Source: Methanobacterium_D sp040373355
GTDB taxonomy: Archaea; Methanobacteriota; Methanobacteria; Methanobacteriales; Methanobacteriaceae
Assembly: GCF_047495555.1 (NCBI RefSeq)
Contig: NZ_CP166866.1
Location: 434,001 to 498,000, forward strand
Reading direction: 5' to 3'
Length of the DNA stretch: 64,000 bases
The notes under the pieces are model-generated. The model was not told the origin of the DNA and searched no databases. It saw only the letters and a list, made by a program, of their open reading frames with translations. This document shows, one piece after another, positions 8,026 to 16,881 of this stretch (its first letter is position 1; each line of letters starts with the position of its first letter). The position numbers and the translations under genes were made by a program.

Positions 8026-8829
8026 CTAAATGTATTTAAGAGCTATTTTTTTCCGTTTAGGAATCCTATAGAACTTACATTCCGGGTATCCGACCATTAA
8101 TGCCCCAATAAACACGAAATCGTCTTCTAATCCTAAAAATTGTCTTATTGGTTCAAAATCAGATGCCATTTTAAGAAAACCAGCCCAGCAAGAACCCAAA
8201 CCAAATGAAGGTAAAACTAAATCCAGATGACTTAGAGCAATGGTTCCATCAGTGGGTGCACCGGGATTATCTGTTTTAGCAGTTGCAATGAATACATGAG
8301 GCGCTCCTCGTAAAATTGGATCCATTCCTATTTTCCATACTTTAATCATTGATTCTAATGGGAGTACTTGAGCTAATGGAGAATTTTCTTCCATTAATTT
8401 TTTCATCCAATCTATAACTAATCCTGCAAGTTCTTTAACTTTATCAGGATCTTCTATGATAATCCATTCAAGTGGCTGCTGGTTTACTCCAGATGGGGCA
8501 AACCGGACAATATCCATAATTTCTTCAATGGTTTCTCGAGGAACTGTCCTCTTTTTATAATTTCTGATTGACCTGCGGTTTCTCATGTAGTTTCCCATGT
8601 CTTCAGATGATATTTTAGAAGTTATATCCAGTAACGGAGGCTCAAGCTCAGGATCTGAAACTTCAATTGCTCCTTCTGGACAGGAGGCTTCGCAGTGGCC
8701 ACAAGTAGTGCACATCGTATCTTCAATGACTTCAGGACATGTATTCATTTCAAGATGGCCCAAAGGACAACCAGATACGCATGTTCCGCAGCTGCGGCAT
8801 GAACTTGGGTTTATATTAAATTCAGGCAT
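8026..8829 (-). CDS. Ferredoxin-nitroreductase fusion protein
   Basis: A 267-residue protein with two N-terminal [4Fe-4S] ferredoxin motifs (Cys 11, 14, 17, 21 and Cys 40, 43, 46, 50) fused to a nitroreductase-like FMN domain starting near residue 83. The nitroreductase part begins with the FMN-phosphate motif RNRRSIRNYK and has FAPSGVNQQPLEW and the late GLGSCWAG segment. Such fusions let a flavin enzyme take electrons from ferredoxin-type donors instead of NAD(P)H, which fits a strict anaerobe. The start is fixed by GAGGTGAAAAC before the ATG at 8829. Substrate unknown. Confidence 0.9.
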   Translation of the reverse strand: MPEFNINPSSCRSCGTCVSGCPLGHLEMNTCPEVIEDTMCTTCGHCEASCPEGAIEVSDPELEPPLLDITSKISSEDMGNYMRNRRSIRNYKKRTVPRETIEEIMDIVRFAPSGVNQQPLEWIIIEDPDKVKELAGLVIDWMKKLMEENSPLAQVLPLESMIKVWKIGMDPILRGAPHVFIATAKTDNPGAPTDGTIALSHLDLVLPSFGLGSCWAGFLKMASDFEPIRQFLGLEDDFVFIGALMVGYPECKFYRIPKRKKIALKYI

Positions 8830-9191
8830 GTTTTCACCTCTTAAATAAAAAAATAAAAAATTGTTTAATCTACAATGATCTGATTAAACCAATTATTTGC
8901 ACTGCTAATAATACTATTTCTTTTATTAAACTTATTAAATCTTTTATATCTATTTCTATAATAACATCTCCTCATTAATTTTTAAGGAGACTAAATGCCA
9001 GAACTGAAAAAGAAAACGTTATATAACTGATCCAACATATTAACTATTGGTGAAAGGTATTTATGTTGGTGGCATTAGCCCCCATATTTATCTAATTTTG
9101 TTTTTACGCTTCTAAATTCCTATTTTGTTTATTTAACCTTACATTAACTAACCCCCTCTTAATTTTGAATAAAAAATAAAAATTAAAAGAA
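8830..9191. other. Spacer with possible 30-codon minus-strand ORF
   Basis: This gap between two minus-strand genes contains the short frame described at 8870-8962. On the plus strand AAGGAG at 8984-8989 precedes an 11-codon frame starting ATGCCAGAA at 8995, too short to call. Nothing else was found. Confidence 0.35.
8870..8962 (-). CDS. Possible 30-residue amphipathic peptide, ATT start
   Basis: On the minus strand GAGGAG (8968-8973) is followed five bases later by ATT at 8962 and a 30-codon frame (IEIDIKDLISLIKEIVLLAV then QIIGLIRSL) ending in TAG. The peptide would be an almost uniformly Ile/Leu amphipathic or membrane helix. No ATG, GTG or TTG lies at a usable place, so the call rests on the binding site and on the same ATT pattern in other genes here. 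It could equally be a chance frame. Confidence 0.3.
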   Translation of the reverse strand: MIEIDIKDLISLIKEIVLLAVQIIGLIRSL

Positions 9192-11504
9192 TTAAAATCT
9201 TCTTCTGTCTTTTAATTCCTGCATTTTACCTGGATTCCATCCACCTGATGCAGATTTGGATCTTCCAACCTGTTGAACGTATCCAGTTATCCGGTCATAC
9301 CATTCAACTTCTTTCTGCTCACCGCATGTTCCACAGCCGTCTTGAAGACCCTTCATCAGTGTTTTACATTTAACACAGAAGCTTAATGCTGAACTGTAAG
9401 CCCAGAAACCAATATCTGATTTCTTAGCAATCTTATTGGTAAGACTCATGAGGGAATCTGGGTCAGAATAAGCTTCTCCCATGAATGCATGGAAAATATG
9501 TCCTCCAAGGGTCTTGGAGTGGTACTGTTCCTCAATTTTAATCTTTTCTGGAAGCATTATGTCTGAATTAACCGGTACGTGGGATGAATTAGTGTAGTAA
9601 GCTGTTTTTCCATCACCGTTTGCAATGATTTTATCTTTGTATTTTTCCATATCCAGCATTGCAAATCTGTAAGCTGTAGATTCTGCAGGTGTTTGAAGAA
9701 CTGTCCACCTTAGGCCTGTTTCCTCTTTCAATTCACTAATTCTATCATTCATGTATTGAATGACTTTTAATCCAAATTTATTAGCGTCTTTATCTTCGAG
9801 TCCTGCACCCATTGAAGCTAGAAGCATTTCATTTAGACCTACAAAACCAAATGACATTGTAGTATTATCTATTCTATAATACATTCCATCATCGACTTCC
9901 TGTGATAAGAATGGGAGTAAATTATATTCATTCAGGCATTTGAGAGATTGTTCTCTCCTAATTTTTAAGACCTGCTCTCCAATGTGCATGTAAGAGTCGA
10001 GATATTCAAATATTTCATCCTCATCCCTTGAATTATAAGCAATTCTTGGAAGGTTTAATGTGACATAGGCAAGATTTCCTGTTCTGAAACAGTCTTGTTC
10101 CCAATCTCCGGTCCAGTTATCACTTAAAGATGTTCTGCATCCCATGTAGTTAGCCATATTGCCTCTGTAATCAGGAAGCATGTTTACAAAGTAAGGAGAT
10201 CCATATTTAGCTGAAAGTTCGTGGACAAGTTGTAAATCTTCTTCAAATTCAGATTTAAGGACTTCTTTCCTTAAAACATAAGGTGTGTTTGGGAAGAGGT
10301 GTGGTTTACCATCTGAGTCTCCTTCAAGGAGTGTTTCAGTAAATGCTCTTTGAAGCATTCTTGTTTCTTCTTCAAAGTCACCATATGTTCCTACAAGCTG
10401 TCCTCTTGGCCCATAGGCCGGTTTATCTTTTAAAAATGAAGGTACAGTAAATTCTAAGTTAATGCTTGTAAATGGAACCTGTGAACCTCTTGCAGCATAA
10501 GCCATGTTGAGGTTATATATAAACATCTGCACTGCCTGTTTAACCTTTTCATAAGGTAAACCCGCTGCAAATGGAGCTACAAATACATTCCAGAGGCTCA
10601 TAGATTGGCCACCGCTCATGTTCTGCTGAGATGCAAGCATTATTTCTCCAGAATGGTTCATTAACGTTTCAATATGATTTGGAGGGCCAGCTACAGATGT
10701 ATGGTCTCCAGTACCGTCTACTTTAAGTCCATTTTTTATAAATACTCTTAAATCATGCTGCAGGCAGTTGACAGGACGTCCTGCAAAGAATTCAAGATCA
10801 TGAATATGTATGTCTCCACCCATGTGTGCATCTGCAAGATCATTTGGAAGAATGTGTAACAATGCGTACTGTTTGAGTGCCTCATCTGCAACATATTTGT
10901 GAACAGTCTCAGGATTATGAATCATGTTTGCATTATCACGAGAGCCGTTTTGAATGAGGTTTGTTATGTTGTATACAGGTATACCAACTCTTGTATATTT
11001 TCGTCTTAGTGTTTCAAGACCGTGTTCAACAAGCTTGGTGTTTACAATCTCCCTGATCATTGGGGCTGTAAGATATTCCACATCAAGTTTTTTAAGTTCT
11101 TTCCATGCGTCATTTGCTATTTCTTCAGCAAGCTCCTTTGATGCATCAGTTTCTATAATAAGCGTTTTTTCAATCTTATTTTTATCGAAAGATTCAATTG
11201 TGTCCCTCGTGGTTCTTACCTTCAATTGATTGGTTGCTAGATATTTGTCTGCAGCTCTCTCATCAACTTTTTTAAGGCAATCGTAAACCAACATCTTAAT
11301 TTCAGCAGTAGAGATACCATCATAGGCAGCTGTTGCAACTGACCATGCTATCTTTTCTGCAGCCCATAAAGGCGCACCTACCATAATAGTTGATTTAACA
11401 ATCTTTTCATGGTTAAATTTTTCATATATTCCATTGTTCTTTAAAACACATGTCTTTGCCTTGGTAGGCAAAGAAGTCATTGCATGAATATCTTTCAATC
11501 CCAA
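9192..11504 (-). CDS. nrdD: Anaerobic (class III) ribonucleoside-triphosphate reductase
   Basis: A 770-residue glycyl-radical enzyme that reduces ribonucleoside triphosphates to deoxy forms for DNA synthesis. It has an N-terminal ATP-cone (about 15-110), a large radical barrel, a zinc site with Cys 710, 713, 724 and 727, and the C-terminal glycyl-radical loop SGGWNPGKMQELKDR with the radical Gly near 755. Length is normal. The start is TTG at 11504 close behind GGGGGA, or the TTG two codons later. The activating radical-SAM enzyme NrdG is not next to it. It follows the PolD gene on the same strand by 51 bases, a natural DNA-replication pairing. Confidence 0.95.
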   Translation of the reverse strand: MGLKDIHAMTSLPTKAKTCVLKNNGIYEKFNHEKIVKSTIMVGAPLWAAEKIAWSVATAAYDGISTAEIKMLVYDCLKKVDERAADKYLATNQLKVRTTRDTIESFDKNKIEKTLIIETDASKELAEEIANDAWKELKKLDVEYLTAPMIREIVNTKLVEHGLETLRRKYTRVGIPVYNITNLIQNGSRDNANMIHNPETVHKYVADEALKQYALLHILPNDLADAHMGGDIHIHDLEFFAGRPVNCLQHDLRVFIKNGLKVDGTGDHTSVAGPPNHIETLMNHSGEIMLASQQNMSGGQSMSLWNVFVAPFAAGLPYEKVKQAVQMFIYNLNMAYAARGSQVPFTSINLEFTVPSFLKDKPAYGPRGQLVGTYGDFEEETRMLQRAFTETLLEGDSDGKPHLFPNTPYVLRKEVLKSEFEEDLQLVHELSAKYGSPYFVNMLPDYRGNMANYMGCRTSLSDNWTGDWEQDCFRTGNLAYVTLNLPRIAYNSRDEDEIFEYLDSYMHIGEQVLKIRREQSLKCLNEYNLLPFLSQEVDDGMYYRIDNTTMSFGFVGLNEMLLASMGAGLEDKDANKFGLKVIQYMNDRISELKEETGLRWTVLQTPAESTAYRFAMLDMEKYKDKIIANGDGKTAYYTNSSHVPVNSDIMLPEKIKIEEQYHSKTLGGHIFHAFMGEAYSDPDSLMSLTNKIAKKSDIGFWAYSSALSFCVKCKTLMKGLQDGCGTCGEQKEVEWYDRITGYVQQVGRSKSASGGWNPGKMQELKDRRRF

Positions 11505-11555
11505 TCCCCCATTTCGATATAATTATTATTTGTTTTTCAAAAGTTAATAACTTTA

Positions 11556-14500
11556 TTATAGGAATACATCCAGTGAACTTTGTTTAGATTTGTCACTTTC
11601 AAATAATGAATTTATGCCTGACTCAATAAGTTCAATTCTCTGGACAAGGTAGTTATCAATTGGGTATTTACTGGCTAGCTCCTTTGAAATTTCTAAATAT
11701 TTGACTACTGAACCCTTAGAGATACTGAGTATCAAATTGTTTCCACAACTACATTCTCCACTTAACGGTATCCTTCTATACTTTTTATTGCACTTTGTAC
11801 ACCTTACCTTTTGCCTTGAAAATGCCCTCGAATTTCCAGCCATATCTGGAAGGAAATGAGACTGTAAGACACCTTCAACAACTCCCTTCTGGTCAACAGC
11901 CCTTATTTTTTCAGCTAATTGAACCTGACCTTCTACTTTTTCCTTCATTGTAGGAAGCATCTTATAGAGGCATAATTTAGGTCCAGAGTGGATACTTGAA
12001 GTGTGGTGAGAGAACATCAACCCCTGATACTGATCTTCTGTACCCAATCTTTTCTTAACGTTGTCTATAAGTTCAAGTACGTCAGATGGCTTAACAAATT
12101 CAAGTGTTCTTTGATAAAATTCAAGTGGGAAAGTACTCATAGTATCAATATTATGGGATTCATCATCAATTTCTTCTGGATCTATCCTTGAAGATAAAAC
12201 CAAAGGAGCATCCATCCTTCCACCCCTTGAACTTGGAAGGTATATTTTTGAAAAGTTAATTAAAGAATCCAATAATAACATTACAGAATCTTCATCACTA
12301 TCACAGTTTCTCCTTTTAGCAGAATGGAAATATGGATGAGCATAACATGCAGCAGCTTTTGTAAATCCAACGATTCTGCCTAAAACCCCTGCAGAAGTGT
12401 GAGGTGCAAGCCCTACAACAAGATGTCCTATAAGTCCTTCTTTTTCATCAATATTATAAAATCTATCTTCATGATAGAAATATTCAAGGAGGTCATCTAT
12501 GTATTTTGAAACACGTATAAGATATTCTGCACAGTTTTCTGAAATTACAATGTCCTGAATTTTAATTTCGACTATCTGGTCCGCATTTTCAATTTTTTCA
12601 CCGTGAATATCCTCTGTGTATCCCATTTCAACTAATTTTTCAGGGCTTACTCCAATTTCACGAGGTATAAAATGAGTAATTGGCAAGTCAGTAGAATCGT
12701 GCCTTATTGTGGCATCTTTAAAGGCAAATACGTCATTTTGAGCCCTTAATATTCCTTTTTCAAGAGGTTCAGGGAATTTTTCTTCAGATATCATTCCAAT
12801 GACCCCTTTTATTTCGTCTAATTTACGAACACCCACATTTTCAAATGACTTTTTAAGTAAACTGGCCAAATTAATTTTTTTCTTTGCTGCCCCTGTTGGT
12901 TCTGCTTTACCACCACAAATAGGACATTTTGCCTGGAATGATGCTATTCCGCACTCAGTACATTTACATCTTGAAATTTCAACGAATATATTTCCTTTTT
13001 TAGCTGCATCAATAATATTACGCCTGTTTCCCCCATTTGTACCTATTGGGAATAATGCATGTGGCGCAGGTTTCATTTTTCTCTCTTTCGTTTTTTCAGG
13101 CCTTCCAACCCTTGCACCAATATAAGTGGGGGCTTTAGCCCTTATTTCGACAGGAGAAACATCATTTAATGCTTTTAAAGTAGTATAATCTTTTGATATA
13201 TATAATGGTTCTTTAAGTGTATTAATAAGAGTAAAAACATGATCTGCTCTAATTATAGTCCTACCATTCTTTACTTCATGGGGAACTCCTAGAATTTCTA
13301 AAATCCTTTTTGGAGGTTTTATATCAAGTTCTAAATCATTATATGCATCAGAACCATCATAATAATTATAAATCCACTCCCTAAGTTCATTTAAATCTTC
13401 AATTGAAACATCATGATAAAAATAAGTGTAACTGGGATGTAAAGGGACTCCATACTTATTCGAGATATTAAACGCTTCTTTAGCATTTAAATCGCTAATA
13501 GAATCTAAATCAAAAGCATTCTCATCCTTAAGATATTCTTCAGAATTTATTATTTCCTGCTCCCACCATTCCTCACACCATGCAGATGGAAGTAAAAACT
13601 GGTTATTTCTTAAAAATTCGCCGAATGCTACCAGTATATCACCTAAAAATAGAATTTCAGTAACATCTTTTTTGATTTTTCTAGCCTCTTCTATTGAGCT
13701 TACTTTAACAACACTGCCATTTCTTAATTTAACTACCGGACCTTCTATAGTATCACAGGGGACAACACACATTCCCTTACCTGGCCTTTCAATTTTCATC
13801 TGAGTTCCAACAGCCAGAAATTCAACAATTTCCATAGTTAGAGGGCTTATTCCCATTGCAGCAAGACCAGAATTTCTTGTTCTTCCATATCTTAATCTAA
13901 ATCCTCCTTTTGCCTGAGGATAAGATAGAACTGGCCTTCCTCCAATAATATCCCTCATATATTTGTCATCTACTTTGGCTTTCTCATCACCATCGTCATC
14001 TGAGCTTTTGCTACCTTTTGAAAATCCTTCGAGCCATTCCCATCCACCTATCTTTAATTTACTTGCATATTTCATGACTTTTGGAGCTTTCTGTATTACC
14101 CCTTCGGCTATAGCAAGAAGTGCCCCTCCACGGATGTTATTAGTCTCAACACGTTCTAAATCACGGTGCGAAACTTCTATTTTATCTGTAGGTTCTCCAG
14201 TTACCTCTACAGGAATGCTTTTAACTGCAAGCCTTACTTCATCAGGTGTAGGCGAATACTGAAGGTTTGTAACTTCTGATTCGTAAAGCTCTACTTCTTC
14301 TACATATCTTTCCATTTCAGTTTCTGTGGGTTTATACACATCCAAATTTATTGAAAGTCGTATGTAATCTCCAATTAATACTGCAAGCGCTGCTGCGGTT
14401 CCTCCAGCGCTCCTTATAGGGCCTGCAAAGTATACAGCAAAATATTTAGTGCCATCAAAATTATCTTTTATTTTAACCTTTGCAATCCCTTCAAGTGGAG

Positions 14501-14843
14501 CTGCGACAACTCCTTCAGTTAAAATAGCTAGTGCTGTCCTTAAGGCCTGGTCAGCTTTAATTTCTTGAACTTCAATAGGGTCCGTAGTACCTTCCACATC
14601 TGGCGTAGCTACAATTTCTCTTGCAATTTGAAATGCAACTTCTTCTCTAGAATATTTGTCTTCTAATTCTTTGATTCTATTTGCAACGCCTTGAGGGCCT
14701 ACTAATCCCTCTACTCTCTCTGCCAGATCCTTTGCAAGCGGTATCTCTGGTTCTAGCTCAATATCGTATCCTTTAAGCCTTGCTTTCCTTGCTACAACAT
14801 ATGCTTTCTCTGTTTCTTGTTCTAAAGTTTCGAAATACCCCAT
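11556..14843 (-). CDS. polC: DNA polymerase D large subunit (DP2)
   Basis: A 1095-residue catalytic subunit of the euryarchaeal replicative polymerase PolD; no intein interrupts it. The acidic catalytic cluster is visible as NCDSDEDSVML in the C-terminal half. Zinc knuckles occur near residue 630 (CKCTECG with CPICGG) and near 1035 (CTKC with CSCG). The extreme C-terminus, QSSLDVFL, is a good PCNA-interacting peptide. AAGGGAAC precedes the ATG. The small exonuclease subunit DP1 is not in this window. It is probably cotranscribed with nrdD downstream. Confidence 0.96.
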   Translation of the reverse strand: MGYFETLEQETEKAYVVARKARLKGYDIELEPEIPLAKDLAERVEGLVGPQGVANRIKELEDKYSREEVAFQIAREIVATPDVEGTTDPIEVQEIKADQALRTALAILTEGVVAAPLEGIAKVKIKDNFDGTKYFAVYFAGPIRSAGGTAAALAVLIGDYIRLSINLDVYKPTETEMERYVEEVELYESEVTNLQYSPTPDEVRLAVKSIPVEVTGEPTDKIEVSHRDLERVETNNIRGGALLAIAEGVIQKAPKVMKYASKLKIGGWEWLEGFSKGSKSSDDDGDEKAKVDDKYMRDIIGGRPVLSYPQAKGGFRLRYGRTRNSGLAAMGISPLTMEIVEFLAVGTQMKIERPGKGMCVVPCDTIEGPVVKLRNGSVVKVSSIEEARKIKKDVTEILFLGDILVAFGEFLRNNQFLLPSAWCEEWWEQEIINSEEYLKDENAFDLDSISDLNAKEAFNISNKYGVPLHPSYTYFYHDVSIEDLNELREWIYNYYDGSDAYNDLELDIKPPKRILEILGVPHEVKNGRTIIRADHVFTLINTLKEPLYISKDYTTLKALNDVSPVEIRAKAPTYIGARVGRPEKTKERKMKPAPHALFPIGTNGGNRRNIIDAAKKGNIFVEISRCKCTECGIASFQAKCPICGGKAEPTGAAKKKINLASLLKKSFENVGVRKLDEIKGVIGMISEEKFPEPLEKGILRAQNDVFAFKDATIRHDSTDLPITHFIPREIGVSPEKLVEMGYTEDIHGEKIENADQIVEIKIQDIVISENCAEYLIRVSKYIDDLLEYFYHEDRFYNIDEKEGLIGHLVVGLAPHTSAGVLGRIVGFTKAAACYAHPYFHSAKRRNCDSDEDSVMLLLDSLINFSKIYLPSSRGGRMDAPLVLSSRIDPEEIDDESHNIDTMSTFPLEFYQRTLEFVKPSDVLELIDNVKKRLGTEDQYQGLMFSHHTSSIHSGPKLCLYKMLPTMKEKVEGQVQLAEKIRAVDQKGVVEGVLQSHFLPDMAGNSRAFSRQKVRCTKCNKKYRRIPLSGECSCGNNLILSISKGSVVKYLEISKELASKYPIDNYLVQRIELIESGINSLFESDKSKQSSLDVFL

Positions 14844-15364
14844 ATTGTTCCCTTATCTTAGTAAAAATCCACCTTAAATAAAAAATACACACCCCATTTA
14901 GAGGCAGTATTTAAATGATTAGGATCAAGTTCGTTAAACATTAAAAAGCAAAAAGATGATCCCGATTCTTAATATAGACATGGATAGATTATAAACTTTA
15001 CTGTGAAGCCATTATATATTCCTAAATTGTGAAAAACATCATATAAACGGAAATATTTATAAGTAAATATCAGAAGCATTAACTTATCATTTAGGCAATT
15101 TAAGCATGTTATATTTAATTATATGCCTAATAGATAATAAATATACTCCCAAAAACTATTAGAAAAGATAATTAACGGTAAATTTATACACTTGCAATGG
15201 GACTTTAAATTGTAATATAACTTATTTCAACTAAGTTAGTACTCAAAATGCCGCTAATGTATAACGAATTAAAAAAACACAATAGATAAACTTATTAATA
15301 TTAAAAATGTTTAATATTACCAAAAGATTGTAAAATCTTTTAAAAAAGAATCGGTGGCGGTACA
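14844..15364. other. Divergent promoter region with 5'-UTR hairpin
   Basis: A gene-free 521-base stretch between two divergent genes. A perfect 8-bp hairpin, 15322-15329 with 15334-15341, stands 11 bases before the GGTGG ribosome binding site of the exported peptidase and could mask or expose it. AT-rich TATA-like strings such as ATTTATAAG (15054-15062) occur, but I cannot choose the start sites. Confidence 0.4.
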
Positions 15365-16438
15365 ATAGTAGAACTTAAATATGGATTATCTAAGTTAAAT
15401 AACAATAAAAAAGCTATTTTAGCATTTGTAACTGCATTTTTGTTTTTAGCAAGCATTATACCCGCCAGTACAGCAACAGAAACCTTAAACGACACTACAA
15501 ACGAAACAACAAATTCCAGCTATTACAACATGACTATTTTTGATACCAGCGTTGCAGGAGATGTTAAACAAAACAGTGAAATTACAGGTAACGTTCCACA
15601 GACATCTTATGCCAATGAGATACTTGAAAAACAGAAACAAGGATCAACATTACTCCAGTTTGGAAATGGAAGCGAAAATAAGCTTTTAATCTGGGCAGGA
15701 ATACATGGAAATGAGGAAGAATCAAATATAGCTACAATGAGGTATTTAGAAAATCTTAAAAAATATACAGAAAACAATACCCTCAATGGTACTTTATATG
15801 TAATTCCATTTGCAATTCCTAAAGATACAGCAATGAATTCAAGATACTATGGCTACGAAGCATATACCTATACTGAAAGTGTTCCTTACAAAAAAGGATG
15901 GTATAAAAAGGCTGTTACAAAATGGTATAAAAAGAGTTACAGGATTAAGAAAAAGCGATATTACAAGTGGGTAGCTAAAACAACTTATAAAAGAGTATAC
16001 GGATGGCTCTATAAAAAAGTGACAAAAACAGGTTACAGAGCTGTAGACCCAAATAGAATATCCCATATTCCAGGAACTCCTGGATGGAATGCAGTTGAGT
16101 TTGCAAAAAACAACGGTATTAAACATATTCTTGATGTACATTCTGGTGGAGATTTAGATGGTGCTCCTTACGCTAATGGAGTAATATTTGCTACACCCGG
16201 ATGGAGCGGTGAAAGTAACTGGGCGAACCATATAAGCAGAGATACAGGTTGCGCAGTTGAATATGGAAATGGACAAACAGGAATGATCAGAAATCAGGGA
16301 CATAACTATGGAATAAACACCATAACACTGGAAGTAGAAAGAGATTCTGGATCTACAAGTTACTGGGCTAATAAAGAATTAAACATGATTAAATCAGCAT
16401 GTGATTATCTTTTCCCACAGCTTAAAGGATTGTTCTAA
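15365..16438 (+). CDS. Exported M14-like zinc peptidase/deacylase with Tyr-Lys-rich insert
   Basis: A 357-residue protein if read from ATA at 15365, seven bases after GGTGG (15353-15357). That gives a full signal peptide: basic KLNNNKK, hydrophobic core AILAFVTAFLFLASII, cleavage near PASTA. The first conventional codon, TTG at 15440, would cut the core in half. The zinc-carboxypeptidase/aspartoacylase core shows HGNEE (His114, Glu117), DPNR, the third ligand in DVHSGGD, and the catalytic Glu in TLEVE. Between ligands lies an insert of about 50 residues very rich in Tyr, Lys and Trp. An extracellular role on the pseudomurein wall is plausible but inferred. Confidence 0.8.
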   Translation: MVELKYGLSKLNNNKKAILAFVTAFLFLASIIPASTATETLNDTTNETTNSSYYNMTIFDTSVAGDVKQNSEITGNVPQTSYANEILEKQKQGSTLLQFGNGSENKLLIWAGIHGNEEESNIATMRYLENLKKYTENNTLNGTLYVIPFAIPKDTAMNSRYYGYEAYTYTESVPYKKGWYKKAVTKWYKKSYRIKKKRYYKWVAKTTYKRVYGWLYKKVTKTGYRAVDPNRISHIPGTPGWNAVEFAKNNGIKHILDVHSGGDLDGAPYANGVIFATPGWSGESNWANHISRDTGCAVEYGNGQTGMIRNQGHNYGINTITLEVERDSGSTSYWANKELNMIKSACDYLFPQLKGLF

Positions 16439-16448
16439 ACGTGCCTAC

Positions 16449-16467
16449 TTTTTTTCTTTTTTCTTCT
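16449..16467 (+). terminator. Oligo-T termination tract
   Basis: Two T-runs split by a single C follow the peptidase stop codon after ten bases. Confidence 0.5.
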
Positions 16468-16602
16468 ATTTTAACATCAACCAGTAAAATAAATCATTAT
16501 TCTAAAAAATTTTAAATATAACTACTTTAATAATTTTAACCAATATAATTTATAATAAGAACTCAAATTAATTTTTTAAATTTAATCAATAATGGTGATT
16601 TT

Positions 16603-16761
16603 ATGGCAAAAAAAGATAAAAAATCCCTTCCAGCAAGTGGAGCAGGTCTTGTAAGATATTTTGAAGAAGAAACAAGAGGACCTAAGTTATCACCGGAACA
16701 AGTGATAATAATGACAGTAGCTCTTGCAGTAATTTGTATAGCTTTACGCTTTACCCAATAA
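16603..16761 (+). CDS. Sec61 beta / SecG protein translocase subunit
   Basis: A 52-residue tail-anchored protein. Its N-terminal half contains the family motif SLPASGAGLVRYFEEE and GPKLSPEQV, and its C-terminal half is one membrane helix (VIIMTVALAVICIALRF). This is the archaeal Sec61 beta pattern: the small non-essential subunit of the SecYE channel, with the N-terminus in the cytoplasm. GGTGAT at 16594-16599 precedes the ATG. It lies just ahead of purB on the same strand, with a 120-base gap. Confidence 0.9.
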   Translation: MAKKDKKSLPASGAGLVRYFEEETRGPKLSPEQVIIMTVALAVICIALRFTQ

Positions 16762-16881
16762 AACTTTCTTTTTAGTTTAAAAGTTAACTTATACTAATTT
16801 AACTTATAGAAATATTAAATTATAGTCAAATTATATTTTTAATATAAATTAAACAAATAAACTTTTTAATAGGAGATTAAC

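Noticed and set aside
8995..9030. 11-codon plus-strand frame behind AAGGAG
   Set aside because: Too short and without any conserved feature to separate it from chance.
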